18,140 nt of DNA from Collinsella sp. GTDB taxonomy: Bacteria > Actinomycetota > Coriobacteriia > Coriobacteriales > Coriobacteriaceae. This document shows positions 1-7,247 of the stretch, piece after piece. The notes beneath the pieces were generated by a model that made no database searches, was not told the DNA's origin, and saw only the letters and a program-made list of their open reading frames with translations. A program made the translations under genes and the position numbers. The first letter of the stretch is position 1. The number at the start of each line of letters is the position of its first letter. The stretch spans positions 1-18,140 of the forward strand of contig JAGZQF010000040.1 in assembly GCA_018382295.1 (NCBI GenBank), given 5' to 3'.

Positions 1-1379
1 TCGCCATCCTTATCGGCAACCTCACCTATGTCCAGGTCATCAAGGCCAAGGACTATCAGGACATGCCGACCAACAACCACACCATCGCCCGCTCCAAGTA
101 CATCCAGCGCGGTTCCATCATCACGTCCGACGGCGTGACGCTGGCCGAGTCGCTGCAGCAGGAGGACGGCACCTACGTACGCTCCTACCCCAACGGTAAC
201 CTAGCAGCGCACGTGGTTGGCTACGTGAGCCAGCAGTATGGCACCACCGCCATCGAGAGCGTCATGAACGACACGCTCACCGGCTCTAAGGATTACTCCA
301 GCTGGAACAACGCCATCGCGTCGCTCGCGGGCCAGACCCAGCCGGGCAACACCGCCAAGCTCACCATCGACTCGCGTATCCAGACGGCTGCTGAGCAGGC
401 GCTCAAGGGCTTTAAGGGCGCTGTAGTGGTCATCGACCCGCGTACCGGCGCGGTGCTCGCATGTGCCAGCTCGCCCACCTACGACAACACCAACATCGAT
501 GCCCTGCTGCAGACGGGCGGCGGCGAGGACGGCTCCATGTACAATCGCGCCATGGACGCGCTGTACACGCCGGGCTCAACGTTTAAGGTCGTTACGCTTT
601 CCGCGGCACTCGAGACCGGTACCGCCAGCCTTACCAGCACCTACCAGGCGCCCGGCTCCATGGACATCGGCAACGCACCGGTCACCAACTATGCCAACGA
701 GAGCTACGGCACCATCAGCCTGCAGCAGGCCTTTGCCGTGTCCTCCAACGTCGTCTTTGGCCAGGTGGCAAACGAAGTTGGCGCAAACACGCTCGTGCAG
801 TTTGCCAACGCCTTTGGCTACGGCCAAAAGCTCGGCCAGGACCTGACCTCCGCGGCCTCCATCATGGCCGACCCGTCGCTCATGACCGAATGGGAGACCG
901 CCTGGGCCGGTGCCGGCCAGCCTGTCGGCATGGACCACACGCCCGGCCCGCAAACCACCGTCATGCAAAACGCCGTGATTGCCGCTGCCATCGCTAACAG
1001 TGGCGTAGTCATGGACCCGTACTTTGTAGCCCAGGTACTTGCCCCGGACGGAACCGTGGTCAAGACCACGCAGTCCCGCTCGCTGGGGCAGGCCGTCAGC
1101 TCCGCCACGGCCGACCAGGTCAAGCAGGCCATGCTTGCCGTCGTCCAGTCCGGCACCGGCACCGATGCCCAGATCCCCGGCGTCAAGGTCGCCGGCAAGA
1201 CCGGCTCGGCCGAGACCGGCGGCACCAACGTCAACTCGATGTTCGTTGGCTTTGCACCTTACGATTCACCCACGGTCGCCATCTCGGTGGCCTTGGAGGA
1301 TTTCGACAAGCATGACGTCAAGGCCGCCAAGATCGCCGGTATCGTCCTGACCGCGGCGCTTGCCGCACAGGGAGCGTGA
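1..1379 (+). CDS. pbpA: Class B penicillin-binding protein (PbpA/FtsI-like transpeptidase), 5' partial
   Basis: Peptidoglycan D,D-transpeptidase that cross-links stem peptides outside the membrane. The frame is open from base 3, so the gene begins before the window. The visible N-terminus (AILIGNLTYVQVIKAKDY) looks like the end of a membrane anchor running into the periplasmic stalk, so the ATG at 63 is internal. All three catalytic motifs are present: STFK with the active-site serine at 576-578, SSN at 741-749 and KTGSAE starting at 1197. The dimerisation-domain signature RGSIITSDGVTLA lies near 108-146. It stops at 1377-1379, 132 bases before a PASTA kinase on the same strand. The actinobacterial cell-wall cluster has the order rodA-pbpA-pkn, which supports PbpA over a division FtsI. 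No catalytic residue is missing. The family is certain; the symbol rests on context. Confidence 0.93.
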   Translation, partial: AILIGNLTYVQVIKAKDYQDMPTNNHTIARSKYIQRGSIITSDGVTLAESLQQEDGTYVRSYPNGNLAAHVVGYVSQQYGTTAIESVMNDTLTGSKDYSSWNNAIASLAGQTQPGNTAKLTIDSRIQTAAEQALKGFKGAVVVIDPRTGAVLACASSPTYDNTNIDALLQTGGGEDGSMYNRAMDALYTPGSTFKVVTLSAALETGTASLTSTYQAPGSMDIGNAPVTNYANESYGTISLQQAFAVSSNVVFGQVANEVGANTLVQFANAFGYGQKLGQDLTSAASIMADPSLMTEWETAWAGAGQPVGMDHTPGPQTTVMQNAVIAAAIANSGVVMDPYFVAQVLAPDGTVVKTTQSRSLGQAVSSATADQVKQAMLAVVQSGTGTDAQIPGVKVAGKTGSAETGGTNVNSMFVGFAPYDSPTVAISVALEDFDKHDVKAAKIAGIVLTAALAAQGA

Positions 1380-1511
1380 TGCCCATGATCGAATCGGACA
1401 CCCGAGGCGCGCCGCGGCCGAAGAGTTAGCGGCAACGCGCCACACGGCCCCAGCGGCCACATCATAGGTACTACACACATCGTTGAGCGAATAGTTATGT
1501 TAGGAGCAGGA
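1380..1511 (+). other. pbpA-pknB spacer with a 16-codon ORF
   Basis: The ATG at 1379-1381 overlaps the pbpA stop in a TGATG arrangement and opens a 16-codon frame (MPMIESDTRGAPRPKS) ending with TAG at 1427-1429. No Shine-Dalgarno-like sequence beyond the end of pbpA is obvious and the peptide is not recognised. It may be chance, a leader peptide, or a remnant of a gene between pbpA and pknB, where many actinobacteria carry pknA. The rest of the spacer shows no hairpin followed by a T-run, so pbpA and pknB are probably co-transcribed. Confidence 0.25.
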
Positions 1512-3473
1512 ATGGAACAGAGGGTCCTCGGGGGAAGATACCTCCTCAAGGATAAGGTGGGAACAGGCGGCATGGCGACCGTCTACCGTGCACAGGACCA
1601 GGTCCTCGACCGCACGGTTGCCGTCAAGATCATGCTGCCGCAGTATGCTGGCGACGCAACCTTCGCCGCACGCTTTAAGCAGGAGGCCCAGGCAGCAGCC
1701 GGTCTCTCCTCCCCCTATATCGTGGGCGTCTACGATTGGGGCAAGGACGGCGACACCTATTACATCGTCATGGAGTACCTGCGCGGCACCGACCTTAAGA
1801 GCGGCATCAAGAGCCACGGCGCCCTCGACCCCAAGAAGGTCGCCCAGATCGGCTCGCAGATCAGCTCCGCGCTTTCGGTCGCCCACAAGCACGAAATCAT
1901 CCACCGCGACATTAAGCCGCAGAACATCATGGTGCTGCCCGACGGCAACATCAAGGTGATGGACTTTGGCATCGCGCGCGCCAAGAACAGCCACCTCACG
2001 CAAGACAACAACGTGCTGGGAACCGCCCACTACGTCAGCCCCGAGCAGACCCGCGGTCAGGACCTCGGCCCCACCTCGGATATCTACTCGCTGGGCGTCG
2101 TGATGTACGAGTGCGCCACCGGCCGCGTTCCCTTTGACGGTGACGACGCCATCTCGGTCGCACTCAAGCAAGTCAACGAGTTGCCTATTCCGCCGAGCCA
2201 GATCAACTCCGGTGTCGACGCCGACCTTGAGCGCATCATCCTCAAGTGCATGGAGAAGGACCCGGAAAACCGCTTCCAGACCGCCGACGAGCTTCGTCAG
2301 GTGCTCAACAGCTACCTGTCGGGCCGTGCCGTCAACGTCTCGGAGCCCACGCGCATCATCGGTGCCCCCGGTGAGCTGGGCGCCACCAAGACTCGCGAGC
2401 TTTCCGATCAGACGCGCGCCATGGTGCGTCCCGTCTCGGGCGTGAGCGGCCAGAATACCGCCCGTAGCTCGGTTTCGGGCTCCACCGGCTCCTACGAGGT
2501 CGAAAAGCCCAAATCCAACAAGAACAAGATCATCGCCGCCGTGGTGGCAGCCGTTGCCGTCATCGGCATCGTGGTGGCCTTTGCCACAGGACTCTTTGGC
2601 GGCGAGCAGGTCACCGTGCCCGATGTGCTGGGCAAGGACCAGCAGACTGCCGTCGAGCTGATCAAGGAAGCCGGCCTCGAGGTCGGCACCATCGACCAAA
2701 GCTACAACGACGATGTCGACGAGGGCAAGGTCGCCGAGCAGACGCCCAACGGCAACACCAAGAAGGCCAAGGGCACCAAGGTGAACCTGGTAATCTCCAA
2801 GGGCCCCAAGCCCTCCGAGAAGGTTGAGGTTCCCCGGCTTGTCGGCCTGACCAAGGACCAGGCAGAAGCCGCGCTGGCAAGCGTTGGCCTGAAGGGCAAC
2901 GCCTCCGAGGAGGCCAACGAGGCCGATGAGGGCCAGGTCTTTGAGCAGGGCACCGAAGCCGGTAAGGAAGTCGAGAAAGGCACGACCATCTCGTACAAGG
3001 TCTCGGGCGGCCCGGATACCACGTCCGTCCCCGACCTGACCGACATGACCGAGGCCCAGGCGCGCAACGCCCTCGATATGGCAGGCTTTGGCGTCGACGT
3101 GAGCTACCAGGAGAACGACTCGGTTACCGAGGGCACCGTGATCAGCTGGAACCCCAGTGGCAAGCAGAAGCCCGGCGCCACGATTACCGTCGTCATTGCC
3201 AAGAAGTCCGGCAAGGCCAGTGTTCCGGGCAACCTGTACGGCAAGAGCATCTCCGCCGCCGTCACCGCGCTCAACAACGCCGGTTTCTATAACATCGGCT
3301 TCTGTGACCAGAACGGCAATCCCGTAAGCGGTAACGAGGATGCCACCGTTACGGGCGTCTCCCCCACCGGCAAGCAGTCCACCGACAGCACGATCACGCT
3401 AACAGTCACACTTTCTGGCTCGGGCTCTGACTCTGGCTCGGGCACGGGTGACGATTCCGGTACGAACAACTAG
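1512..3473 (+). CDS. pknB: PASTA-domain Ser/Thr protein kinase (PknB/Stk1 type)
   Basis: Membrane Ser/Thr kinase that senses muropeptides or lipid II through extracellular PASTA repeats and phosphorylates cell-wall and division proteins. The start at 1512 is chosen because AGGAG at 1502-1506 sits five bases before it; an in-frame ATG at 1497 lacks such a site. The result is 653 residues. The kinase domain spans about 8-275: glycine loop GTGGMATVY, catalytic Lys39, HRDIKPQN with Asp133, DFG at 151-153, and SPEQ at the end of the activation segment. A juxtamembrane linker leads to one membrane helix at about 339-362. Four PASTA-like repeats follow, starting near 366, 434, 501 and 568, and then a Ser/Gly/Asp-rich tail of about 20 residues. 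The fourth repeat starts SVPGNLYG rather than VPDxxG and is the most divergent. The gene is followed by a strong terminator. Confidence 0.95.
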   Translation: MEQRVLGGRYLLKDKVGTGGMATVYRAQDQVLDRTVAVKIMLPQYAGDATFAARFKQEAQAAAGLSSPYIVGVYDWGKDGDTYYIVMEYLRGTDLKSGIKSHGALDPKKVAQIGSQISSALSVAHKHEIIHRDIKPQNIMVLPDGNIKVMDFGIARAKNSHLTQDNNVLGTAHYVSPEQTRGQDLGPTSDIYSLGVVMYECATGRVPFDGDDAISVALKQVNELPIPPSQINSGVDADLERIILKCMEKDPENRFQTADELRQVLNSYLSGRAVNVSEPTRIIGAPGELGATKTRELSDQTRAMVRPVSGVSGQNTARSSVSGSTGSYEVEKPKSNKNKIIAAVVAAVAVIGIVVAFATGLFGGEQVTVPDVLGKDQQTAVELIKEAGLEVGTIDQSYNDDVDEGKVAEQTPNGNTKKAKGTKVNLVISKGPKPSEKVEVPRLVGLTKDQAEAALASVGLKGNASEEANEADEGQVFEQGTEAGKEVEKGTTISYKVSGGPDTTSVPDLTDMTEAQARNALDMAGFGVDVSYQENDSVTEGTVISWNPSGKQKPGATITVVIAKKSGKASVPGNLYGKSISAAVTALNNAGFYNIGFCDQNGNPVSGNEDATVTGVSPTGKQSTDSTITLTVTLSGSGSDSGSGTGDDSGTNN

Positions 3474-3523
3474 TCGCCACCCCACCGCTCATCACGGCTT
3501 TCGCCGCAAACATATTCGCTCAC

Positions 3524-3565
3524 AGGCGCCCGCTTGCTCCCCCAGCAAGCGGGCGCCTCGTTTTT
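3524..3565 (+). terminator. Rho-independent terminator after pknB
   Basis: Perfect 15-bp stem: aggcgcccgcttgct at 3524-3538 pairs with 3544-3558 around a loop of five Cs. It is followed by CG and five Ts (3561-3565). It begins 50 bases after the pknB stop and closes the pbpA-pknB transcript. Confidence 0.93.
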
Positions 3566-3577
3566 GACATGGCATGA

Positions 3578-3646
3578 ACCAGAAGAGCCCGGCACCGTAG
3601 CGGTACCGGGCTCGATATTCCTCTGGTGCCCCCGGGCGGATTCGAA
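3578..3646 (-). repeat. Partial copy of the tRNA-Arg 3' end and its downstream hairpin
   Basis: This 69-base stretch is identical, apart from one inserted base, to 3706-3773. On the minus strand it contains the last 23 bases of the tRNA-Arg gene including CCA (3624-3646), followed by the same GAGCCCGG...CCGGGCTC hairpin. Similarity to the tRNA stops abruptly within the T-loop, so this is a fragment and not a second functional tRNA gene. It could be left over from a tandem tRNA duplication or from an element that integrated at the tRNA 3' end. Confidence 0.85.
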
Positions 3647-3673
3647 AACTCCCCCCGCGGGGAAATTGGTGAC

Positions 3674-3701
3674 GCGGGTGTCGACGGCTCGAATCCTGCC
3701 C
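3674..3701 (+). pseudogene. Inverted fragment of tRNA-Arg (anticodon-stem edge to T-arm)
   Basis: Read on the plus strand, this stretch (gcgggtgtcgacggctcg, then aatcctgccc) matches the tRNA-Arg segment at 3761-3787, which is encoded on the minus strand. There is one substitution and one insertion near the T-arm end. It therefore lies head-on to the intact gene and is too short to fold as a tRNA. With the direct copy at 3578-3646 it marks repeated rearrangement at this tRNA. Confidence 0.7.
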
Positions 3702-3705
3702 TTAG

Positions 3706-3773
3706 ACCAGAAGAGCCCGGCACCGTAGCGTACCGGGCTCGATATTCCTCTGGTGCCCCCGGGCGGATTCGAA
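3706..3773 (-). repeat. Second copy of the 68/69-base repeat, overlapping the intact tRNA 3' end
   Basis: This copy contains the 3' end of the functional tRNA-Arg (3751-3773) and its downstream flank. It matches 3578-3646 except for one missing base in the hairpin loop region (gtagcg-tacc against gtagcggtacc). The copies start 128 bases apart. Confidence 0.85.
3713..3740 (-). terminator. Hairpin just downstream of tRNA-Arg, possible weak terminator
   Basis: On the minus strand GAGCCCGG (3740-3733) pairs with CCGGGCTC (3720-3713) around a 12-base loop, starting 10 bases after the tRNA CCA. Only TTCTGG follows, so the T-run of a classical terminator is missing. The role could be termination or 3' processing. 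The repeat copy at 3578-3646 keeps this hairpin with a longer stem. Confidence 0.45.
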
Positions 3774-3826
3774 CCGTCGACACCCGCTTTAGGAGAGCGG
3801 TGCTCTATCCCCTGAGCTACGGAGGC
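3751..3826 (-). tRNA. tRNA-Arg (anticodon CCU)
   Basis: On the minus strand it folds as a full cloverleaf. The acceptor stem is GCCTCCG/CGGGGGC with one U-G pair, the D-stem is GCTC/GAGC and the anticodon stem is CCGCT/AGCGG. The loop CTCCTAA gives anticodon CCU, which reads AGG. The variable loop has five bases, the T-loop is TTCGAAT, and CCA is encoded at 3753-3751. The T-stem GACGG/CCGCC has one A-C mismatch (positions 50-64), which CCGTC would repair. Partial copies of the gene lie just downstream. Confidence 0.95.
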
Positions 3827-3836
3827 ATGTTGTACT

Positions 3837-3842
3837 AGTGTA
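3837..3842 (-). promoter_or_regulatory. Probable -10 box of tRNA-Arg
   Basis: TACACT on the minus strand, about 10 bases before the tRNA 5' end, fits a -10 element. A convincing -35 is not visible; TATTGC at 16-base spacing is the nearest candidate. Confidence 0.5.
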
Positions 3843-3884
3843 GCAGATTTACTGCATCGCAATACGTCGCATGACTAGACTTCG

Positions 3885-3953
3885 AAGTTGCGGTGGAATA
3901 GTTCCTGTCTGAAGCATCTAAAGCCGTATTTAGGAACTATTTCACCGCAACTT
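3885..3953. repeat. Long inverted repeat (copy 1 of a palindromic family)
   Basis: Two 22-base arms, 3885-3906 and 3932-3953, match at 21 of 22 positions around a 25-base spacer. The outer part, AGTTGCGGTGRAATAG, recurs in the inverted repeat at 16145-16211. It lies eight bases beyond the stop of the DUF956 gene and between that gene and tRNA-Arg, so it could end transcription of the PTS operon, although no long T-run follows on the minus strand. Confidence 0.88.
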
Positions 3954-3961
3954 ATGAGGAG

Positions 3962-4360
3962 CTAGTTACCTTTGTGGAAGAGGTTTTTGATAACGGAGGG
4001 GATGCTCTTGGCGCCCTTGGCCGTCACATCGATAAAGTCGGGCGAACGCACGAGCTTATCCTCGTCGACGTACTTGCGGACAGCACGAAGCGTCTCTTTG
4101 TCGTCGCGCGTCGAAAACGTAAAGTGACCGTTGTCCTTGGTGAAGATGGCAAAACGCGTGATCTTCTTGGTGCCGCGTAAAACCTCGGCGGCAATATAGT
4201 CGACCTCGTCCCACGGGATTTGAATATAATCCTCGGGATTGCGCTCGTTATAGTACTCAAACGCCTTATTGCCCACCATCACGTTACCGTGGCTGGTAAG
4301 CCCCATCAGGCAGGTTGCCGGCGTTGCCAGATCGACCGTGCTGTTCTGAGATTGCGCCAT
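3962..4360 (-). CDS. manO: DUF956 protein of the mannose PTS operon (ManO-like)
   Basis: A 132-residue protein of the DUF956 family, which is found almost only beside mannose-family PTS genes and is thought to modulate them; its biochemical role is not settled. Recognisable family stretches are CLMGLTSHGNVMVGNKAFEY, YIQIPWDEVDYIAAEV and FTFSTRDDKETLRAVRKY. The ATG at 4358-4360 is preferred because GAGG stands five bases upstream (GGAGG slightly further) and the family starts with MAQSQN. A longer reading to 4411 would place the start inside a terminator-like hairpin. It is the last gene of the PTS operon, 120 bases after the IID stop. That gap contains a hairpin and T-run, so its level is probably below that of the permease genes. 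Confidence 0.9.
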   Translation of the reverse strand: MAQSQNSTVDLATPATCLMGLTSHGNVMVGNKAFEYYNERNPEDYIQIPWDEVDYIAAEVLRGTKKITRFAIFTKDNGHFTFSTRDDKETLRAVRKYVDEDKLVRSPDFIDVTAKGAKSIPSVIKNLFHKGN

Positions 4361-4379
4361 ACGCGCCTCGCCCTCCAAT

Positions 4380-4424
4380 AAAAACAATCGGACCGCATCC
4401 AGTGTACCCACCGGGTGCGGTCCG
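4380..4424 (-). terminator. Intra-operon terminator or attenuator between IID and DUF956
   Basis: On the minus strand CGGACCGCA (4424-4416) pairs perfectly with TGCGGTCCG (4397-4389) across an 18-base loop. The downstream arm is followed by ATTGTTTTTATT (five Ts at 4384-4380). The DUF956 ribosome-binding site follows directly, so read-through is needed unless DUF956 has its own promoter. Confidence 0.75.
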
Positions 4425-4480
4425 TTTCAATGGCTCAAAAGCCCTTGCCTAGCAACTCTCGGTCTTAAGCCGAAGCGTGC

Positions 4481-5401
4481 TTACATGAAGCCGCAGACGC
4501 GACCGATGATGCCGACGGCGAAGAGAGCCAGGATGATGACGATCGGGCTGACCTTCTTCTTGAGGAGCTTGCAGACCAGCAGGGTCAGGCACACAGCGGC
4601 AAGGCCGGGGATGAGCTGATCGAGGTTAGCCTGAAGCGTGGTGACCTTAACCTGATCAAGGGCGGTAGCACCGATGGAGTTGTACATCGTCAGCGCTTCC
4701 TTGACGCCCTCGGAGCCGGAGGGCAGGCTAGCCCAGTCGATAAAGGCGCCAGCAGACTGCGTGACCTTGGAGACGACCGGGGTGAAGGAGATGGACACCC
4801 AGCGCTCGACCAGGGCGCCGATGATGAACATACCCAGGATGGAAGCACCCTCGGTGACCTTGCCCATCAGACCGCCGGAGAGGTCCTTGGCGATGGAGGA
4901 GCCGACCTTGTAGCCAAACTCCTGCGTGTACCACAGGAAAGCGTAACGGATGATGTTCCACGCAAAGAAGAACAGCAGCGGACCGGCGATGCTACCGGAC
5001 AGGGCCATGGAAGCGCCCAGAGCGCCCAAAATCGGGCGAAGGGTGAACCAGAAGGCGGGGTCGCCGACGCCGGCGAGCGGGCCCATCATACCGACCTTGA
5101 CGCCCTGGATGGCGACGTCGTCGATCGGAGCACCGTTGGCGCGCTCCTCCTCGAGAGCGAGGGTAACGCCAATGACGGGGGCGGAAACATAGGGGTGGGT
5201 GTTATAGAACTCCAGGTGGCGCTTAAGAGCGGCAATCTGGTCATCCTTGCTGGTGTAGAGCTTCTTGATCGCAGGGATCATTGCGAAGCACCAGCCGCCG
5301 TTCTGCATACGCTCGTAGTTCCACGAGCCCTGAAGGAACTGATGACGGAAGCAAACCTTCTTGCGGTCAGCCTTGGTGAGCTGAATCTTGTTCTCTGCCA
5401 T
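4481..5401 (-). CDS. manZ: PTS mannose-family transporter subunit IID
   Basis: IID subunit of a mannose/fructose/sorbose-family PTS permease. With IIC it forms the membrane channel that imports the sugar phosphorylated by IIB. The protein has 306 residues, close to the family norm. The signature FRHQFLQGSWNYERMQNGGWCFAMIPAIKKLY lies at about 20-50. GPLAGVGDPAFWFTLRPILGALGASMALSG marks the conserved loop and first hydrophobic stretch, and more hydrophobic segments follow to the C-terminal FAVGIIGRVCGFM. The ATG at 5401 is preferred over a GTG at 5410: GGGGAG stands eight bases before the ATG, and the family begins MAExKIQLT. It lies 16 bases after the IIC stop, with its ribosome-binding site next to that stop. 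Symbol by analogy with E. coli manZ. Confidence 0.93.
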   Translation of the reverse strand: MAENKIQLTKADRKKVCFRHQFLQGSWNYERMQNGGWCFAMIPAIKKLYTSKDDQIAALKRHLEFYNTHPYVSAPVIGVTLALEEERANGAPIDDVAIQGVKVGMMGPLAGVGDPAFWFTLRPILGALGASMALSGSIAGPLLFFFAWNIIRYAFLWYTQEFGYKVGSSIAKDLSGGLMGKVTEGASILGMFIIGALVERWVSISFTPVVSKVTQSAGAFIDWASLPSGSEGVKEALTMYNSIGATALDQVKVTTLQANLDQLIPGLAAVCLTLLVCKLLKKKVSPIVIILALFAVGIIGRVCGFM

Positions 5402-5417
5402 ATGTATCACTCCCCTC

Positions 5418-6236
5418 CTACTCGTAATCGTTCAGAATGTCGCCGAGCGGGTCACCGGAGCCACCGCCCATGCCGCCACCCTGCTTGGCCAGATCCTTAA
5501 GGCCAAGGTAGATGAGGGCAAGGGAGATGCCGATGAGGCCAAGGGCGATCAGCGTGAGCTGAGGGATGGCAGCAAGGACAAAGCCGAGGATGAAGAACGG
5601 CCAGGTCTCCTTGGTGGCCATCATGTTGATGACCATGGCGTAACCGACGGAAGCGACCATGCCGCCGCCGACAGCCATGCCGCCGGACAGCCAGTCGGGC
5701 ATAGCGTTAAGCGCGTTGGTAACAGCCTCGGCCGGGATGATGCACAGAAGTACTGCCGGGATGGCGATACGAAGGCCCTGCATAAGGATGGCAATGTACT
5801 GCCAACGCTCGATGCCGGCGAAGTCGCCCTTCTCGGCGCAACCGTCCATGGCGTGAGCGATAGCGGTAGCCAGGGTACGGCAGATCATGGTCAGGAACAG
5901 ACCAGCGACCGACAGCGGGACAGCGACGGCGATAGCGGCGGTAACGGCCTTCGACGGATCGGTAGCGCCGCCGTTGAGGGCGAGCACCATGATGATCGAA
6001 GAGGCGACCGAGGCCAGAGCGGCGTCAGGCGCGACGGCGGCGCCGACGTTAGCCCAGCCAAGGGCCATCATCTGGAGCGAACCGCCCAGGAGGATGCCCT
6101 CCTGAAGGTGACCGGTTACGAGACCGATAAGCGTGCATGCCACGAGCGGCTGATGGAACTGGAACTCATCCAGAATGCCTTCCATACCGGCAAGCAACGC
6201 GACAATCGCAACAAGCAGAATAGTGATTGCAGACAT
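5418..6236 (-). CDS. manY: PTS mannose-family transporter subunit IIC
   Basis: IIC subunit, the main sugar-binding and translocating membrane component. It has 272 residues and several hydrophobic segments from the first residues on (ITILLVAIVALLAGMEGI). The family-typical stretch is FQFHQPLVACTLIGLVTGHL, then GGSLQMMALGWANVGAAVAPD. The C-terminus is a glycine-rich tail (KQGGGMGGGSGDPLGD) before the acidic end NDYE. The ATG at 6236 has AAAGGAGG nine bases upstream. The gene starts 18 bases after the IIAB stop and ends 16 bases before IID, as expected for a tightly co-translated operon. Confidence 0.93.
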   Translation of the reverse strand: MSAITILLVAIVALLAGMEGILDEFQFHQPLVACTLIGLVTGHLQEGILLGGSLQMMALGWANVGAAVAPDAALASVASSIIMVLALNGGATDPSKAVTAAIAVAVPLSVAGLFLTMICRTLATAIAHAMDGCAEKGDFAGIERWQYIAILMQGLRIAIPAVLLCIIPAEAVTNALNAMPDWLSGGMAVGGGMVASVGYAMVINMMATKETWPFFILGFVLAAIPQLTLIALGLIGISLALIYLGLKDLAKQGGGMGGGSGDPLGDILNDYE

Positions 6237-6254
6237 GTATCGGACCCTCCTTTA

Positions 6255-7244
6255 CTATGCTTGAGCGGCCAGTTCGGCCTTAGCTTTCTTCAACATGGCG
6301 TCGAGATCCTCGGAGGAATCCGAAGGAACCTTGCGGACCTCGAACTTGACGCCCTTGGCCTTGAGGGCCTCGAGAGTCTTGACGTCGTCATCGCCCATAG
6401 CGACGGCGTTGGTGACGACGACCTTGCCCTTGGAGTGAGCCATGGAACCGATGTTGACTTCCTTGATGTCGACGCCGGCCTCGATGGCCTTGAGCAGATC
6501 CTGCGGGTTCTCGAAGAGCAGCATGGCCTTGGTGTCACCAAAACGCGTGTCCTTGACGACCTCGGCCATCTTCTTGATGGGCACGACGTTGGCATGGACT
6601 CCCGGAGGGGCAGCCTGCTCGATCATCGTCTTGCGAAGCTCGTCGTGAGCAACGCCGTCGGAAACCACGATGATGCGGTTGGGGTTAATCTGCTTGGTCC
6701 ACGTGGTGGCCACCTGACCATGCAGCAGACGGGTGTCGATACGGACGTGGGCAATCTTGATGTGCCCGTCGCCGATGACCGTTCCCGGAGGGATGGCGCC
6801 TGCAGGAGCAGCAGCGGCCGCAGCCGGCTTCTTCTCCTCGGGCTCCAGAGACTCGGGCTTGACGCGCACGCCAGCCTTAGCCTCAGTCACGAGATGTTTT
6901 GCGATCGCATGTGCAGTGTTCTTTGCATCAAAGCGCTGCGAATATGCCTCGATGAGCATAGGCAGGTTGACACCGGTGACGATAGCCCAGGAATCGTGGC
7001 CCTCGATGAGCCCGCTGATCTGGTTGAACGGCGTGCCGCCCCACAGATCAACGAGGAAGAGCACCTGCTCCTGGTCCTCGAAGGAAGCGACTGCTTCCTC
7101 GACCTTGGCACGGAAATCGTCGGGGCCCATGCTCGGCTCGAGCGAGACCACGGCAACAGACGGCTGATCGCCAAAGACCATCGAGCCCGTCTGCTTGATT
7201 CCAGCTGCCAAGTCCCCGTGGCTAGCAAGAACAATACTTACCAT
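6255..7244 (-). CDS. manX: PTS mannose-family fused IIAB subunit
   Basis: Cytoplasmic phosphotransfer protein: HPr phosphorylates IIA, IIA passes the phosphate to IIB, and IIB passes it to the sugar. It has 329 residues from the ATG at 7244. The IIA domain covers about 1-130, with the phosphorylated His9 in IVLASHGDL and the conserved LVDLWGGTPFNQ. An Ala/Pro-rich linker (KKPAAAAAAPAGAIPPG) spans about 138-155. The IIB domain follows, with DTRLLHGQVATTW holding the second phosphorylated histidine near residue 175. AGGAGG lies seven bases before the ATG; the GTG at 7247 would be only four bases away. A fused IIAB with DUF956 downstream points to the mannose/glucose (Man) type. The actual sugar cannot be read from the sequence. 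It is the first gene of the operon. Confidence 0.94.
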   Translation of the reverse strand: MVSIVLASHGDLAAGIKQTGSMVFGDQPSVAVVSLEPSMGPDDFRAKVEEAVASFEDQEQVLFLVDLWGGTPFNQISGLIEGHDSWAIVTGVNLPMLIEAYSQRFDAKNTAHAIAKHLVTEAKAGVRVKPESLEPEEKKPAAAAAAPAGAIPPGTVIGDGHIKIAHVRIDTRLLHGQVATTWTKQINPNRIIVVSDGVAHDELRKTMIEQAAPPGVHANVVPIKKMAEVVKDTRFGDTKAMLLFENPQDLLKAIEAGVDIKEVNIGSMAHSKGKVVVTNAVAMGDDDVKTLEALKAKGVKFEVRKVPSDSSEDLDAMLKKAKAELAAQA

Positions 7245-7247
7245 CAC

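Noticed and set aside
1500..2699. Open frame of 399 codons on the minus strand
   Set aside because: Antisense to the kinase domain of pknB, with no family features of its own.
3470..3862. Minus-strand frames of 130 and 87 codons
   Set aside because: They run across the tRNA gene, the repeats and the pknB terminator; translated repeat sequence explains the apparent protein similarity between them.
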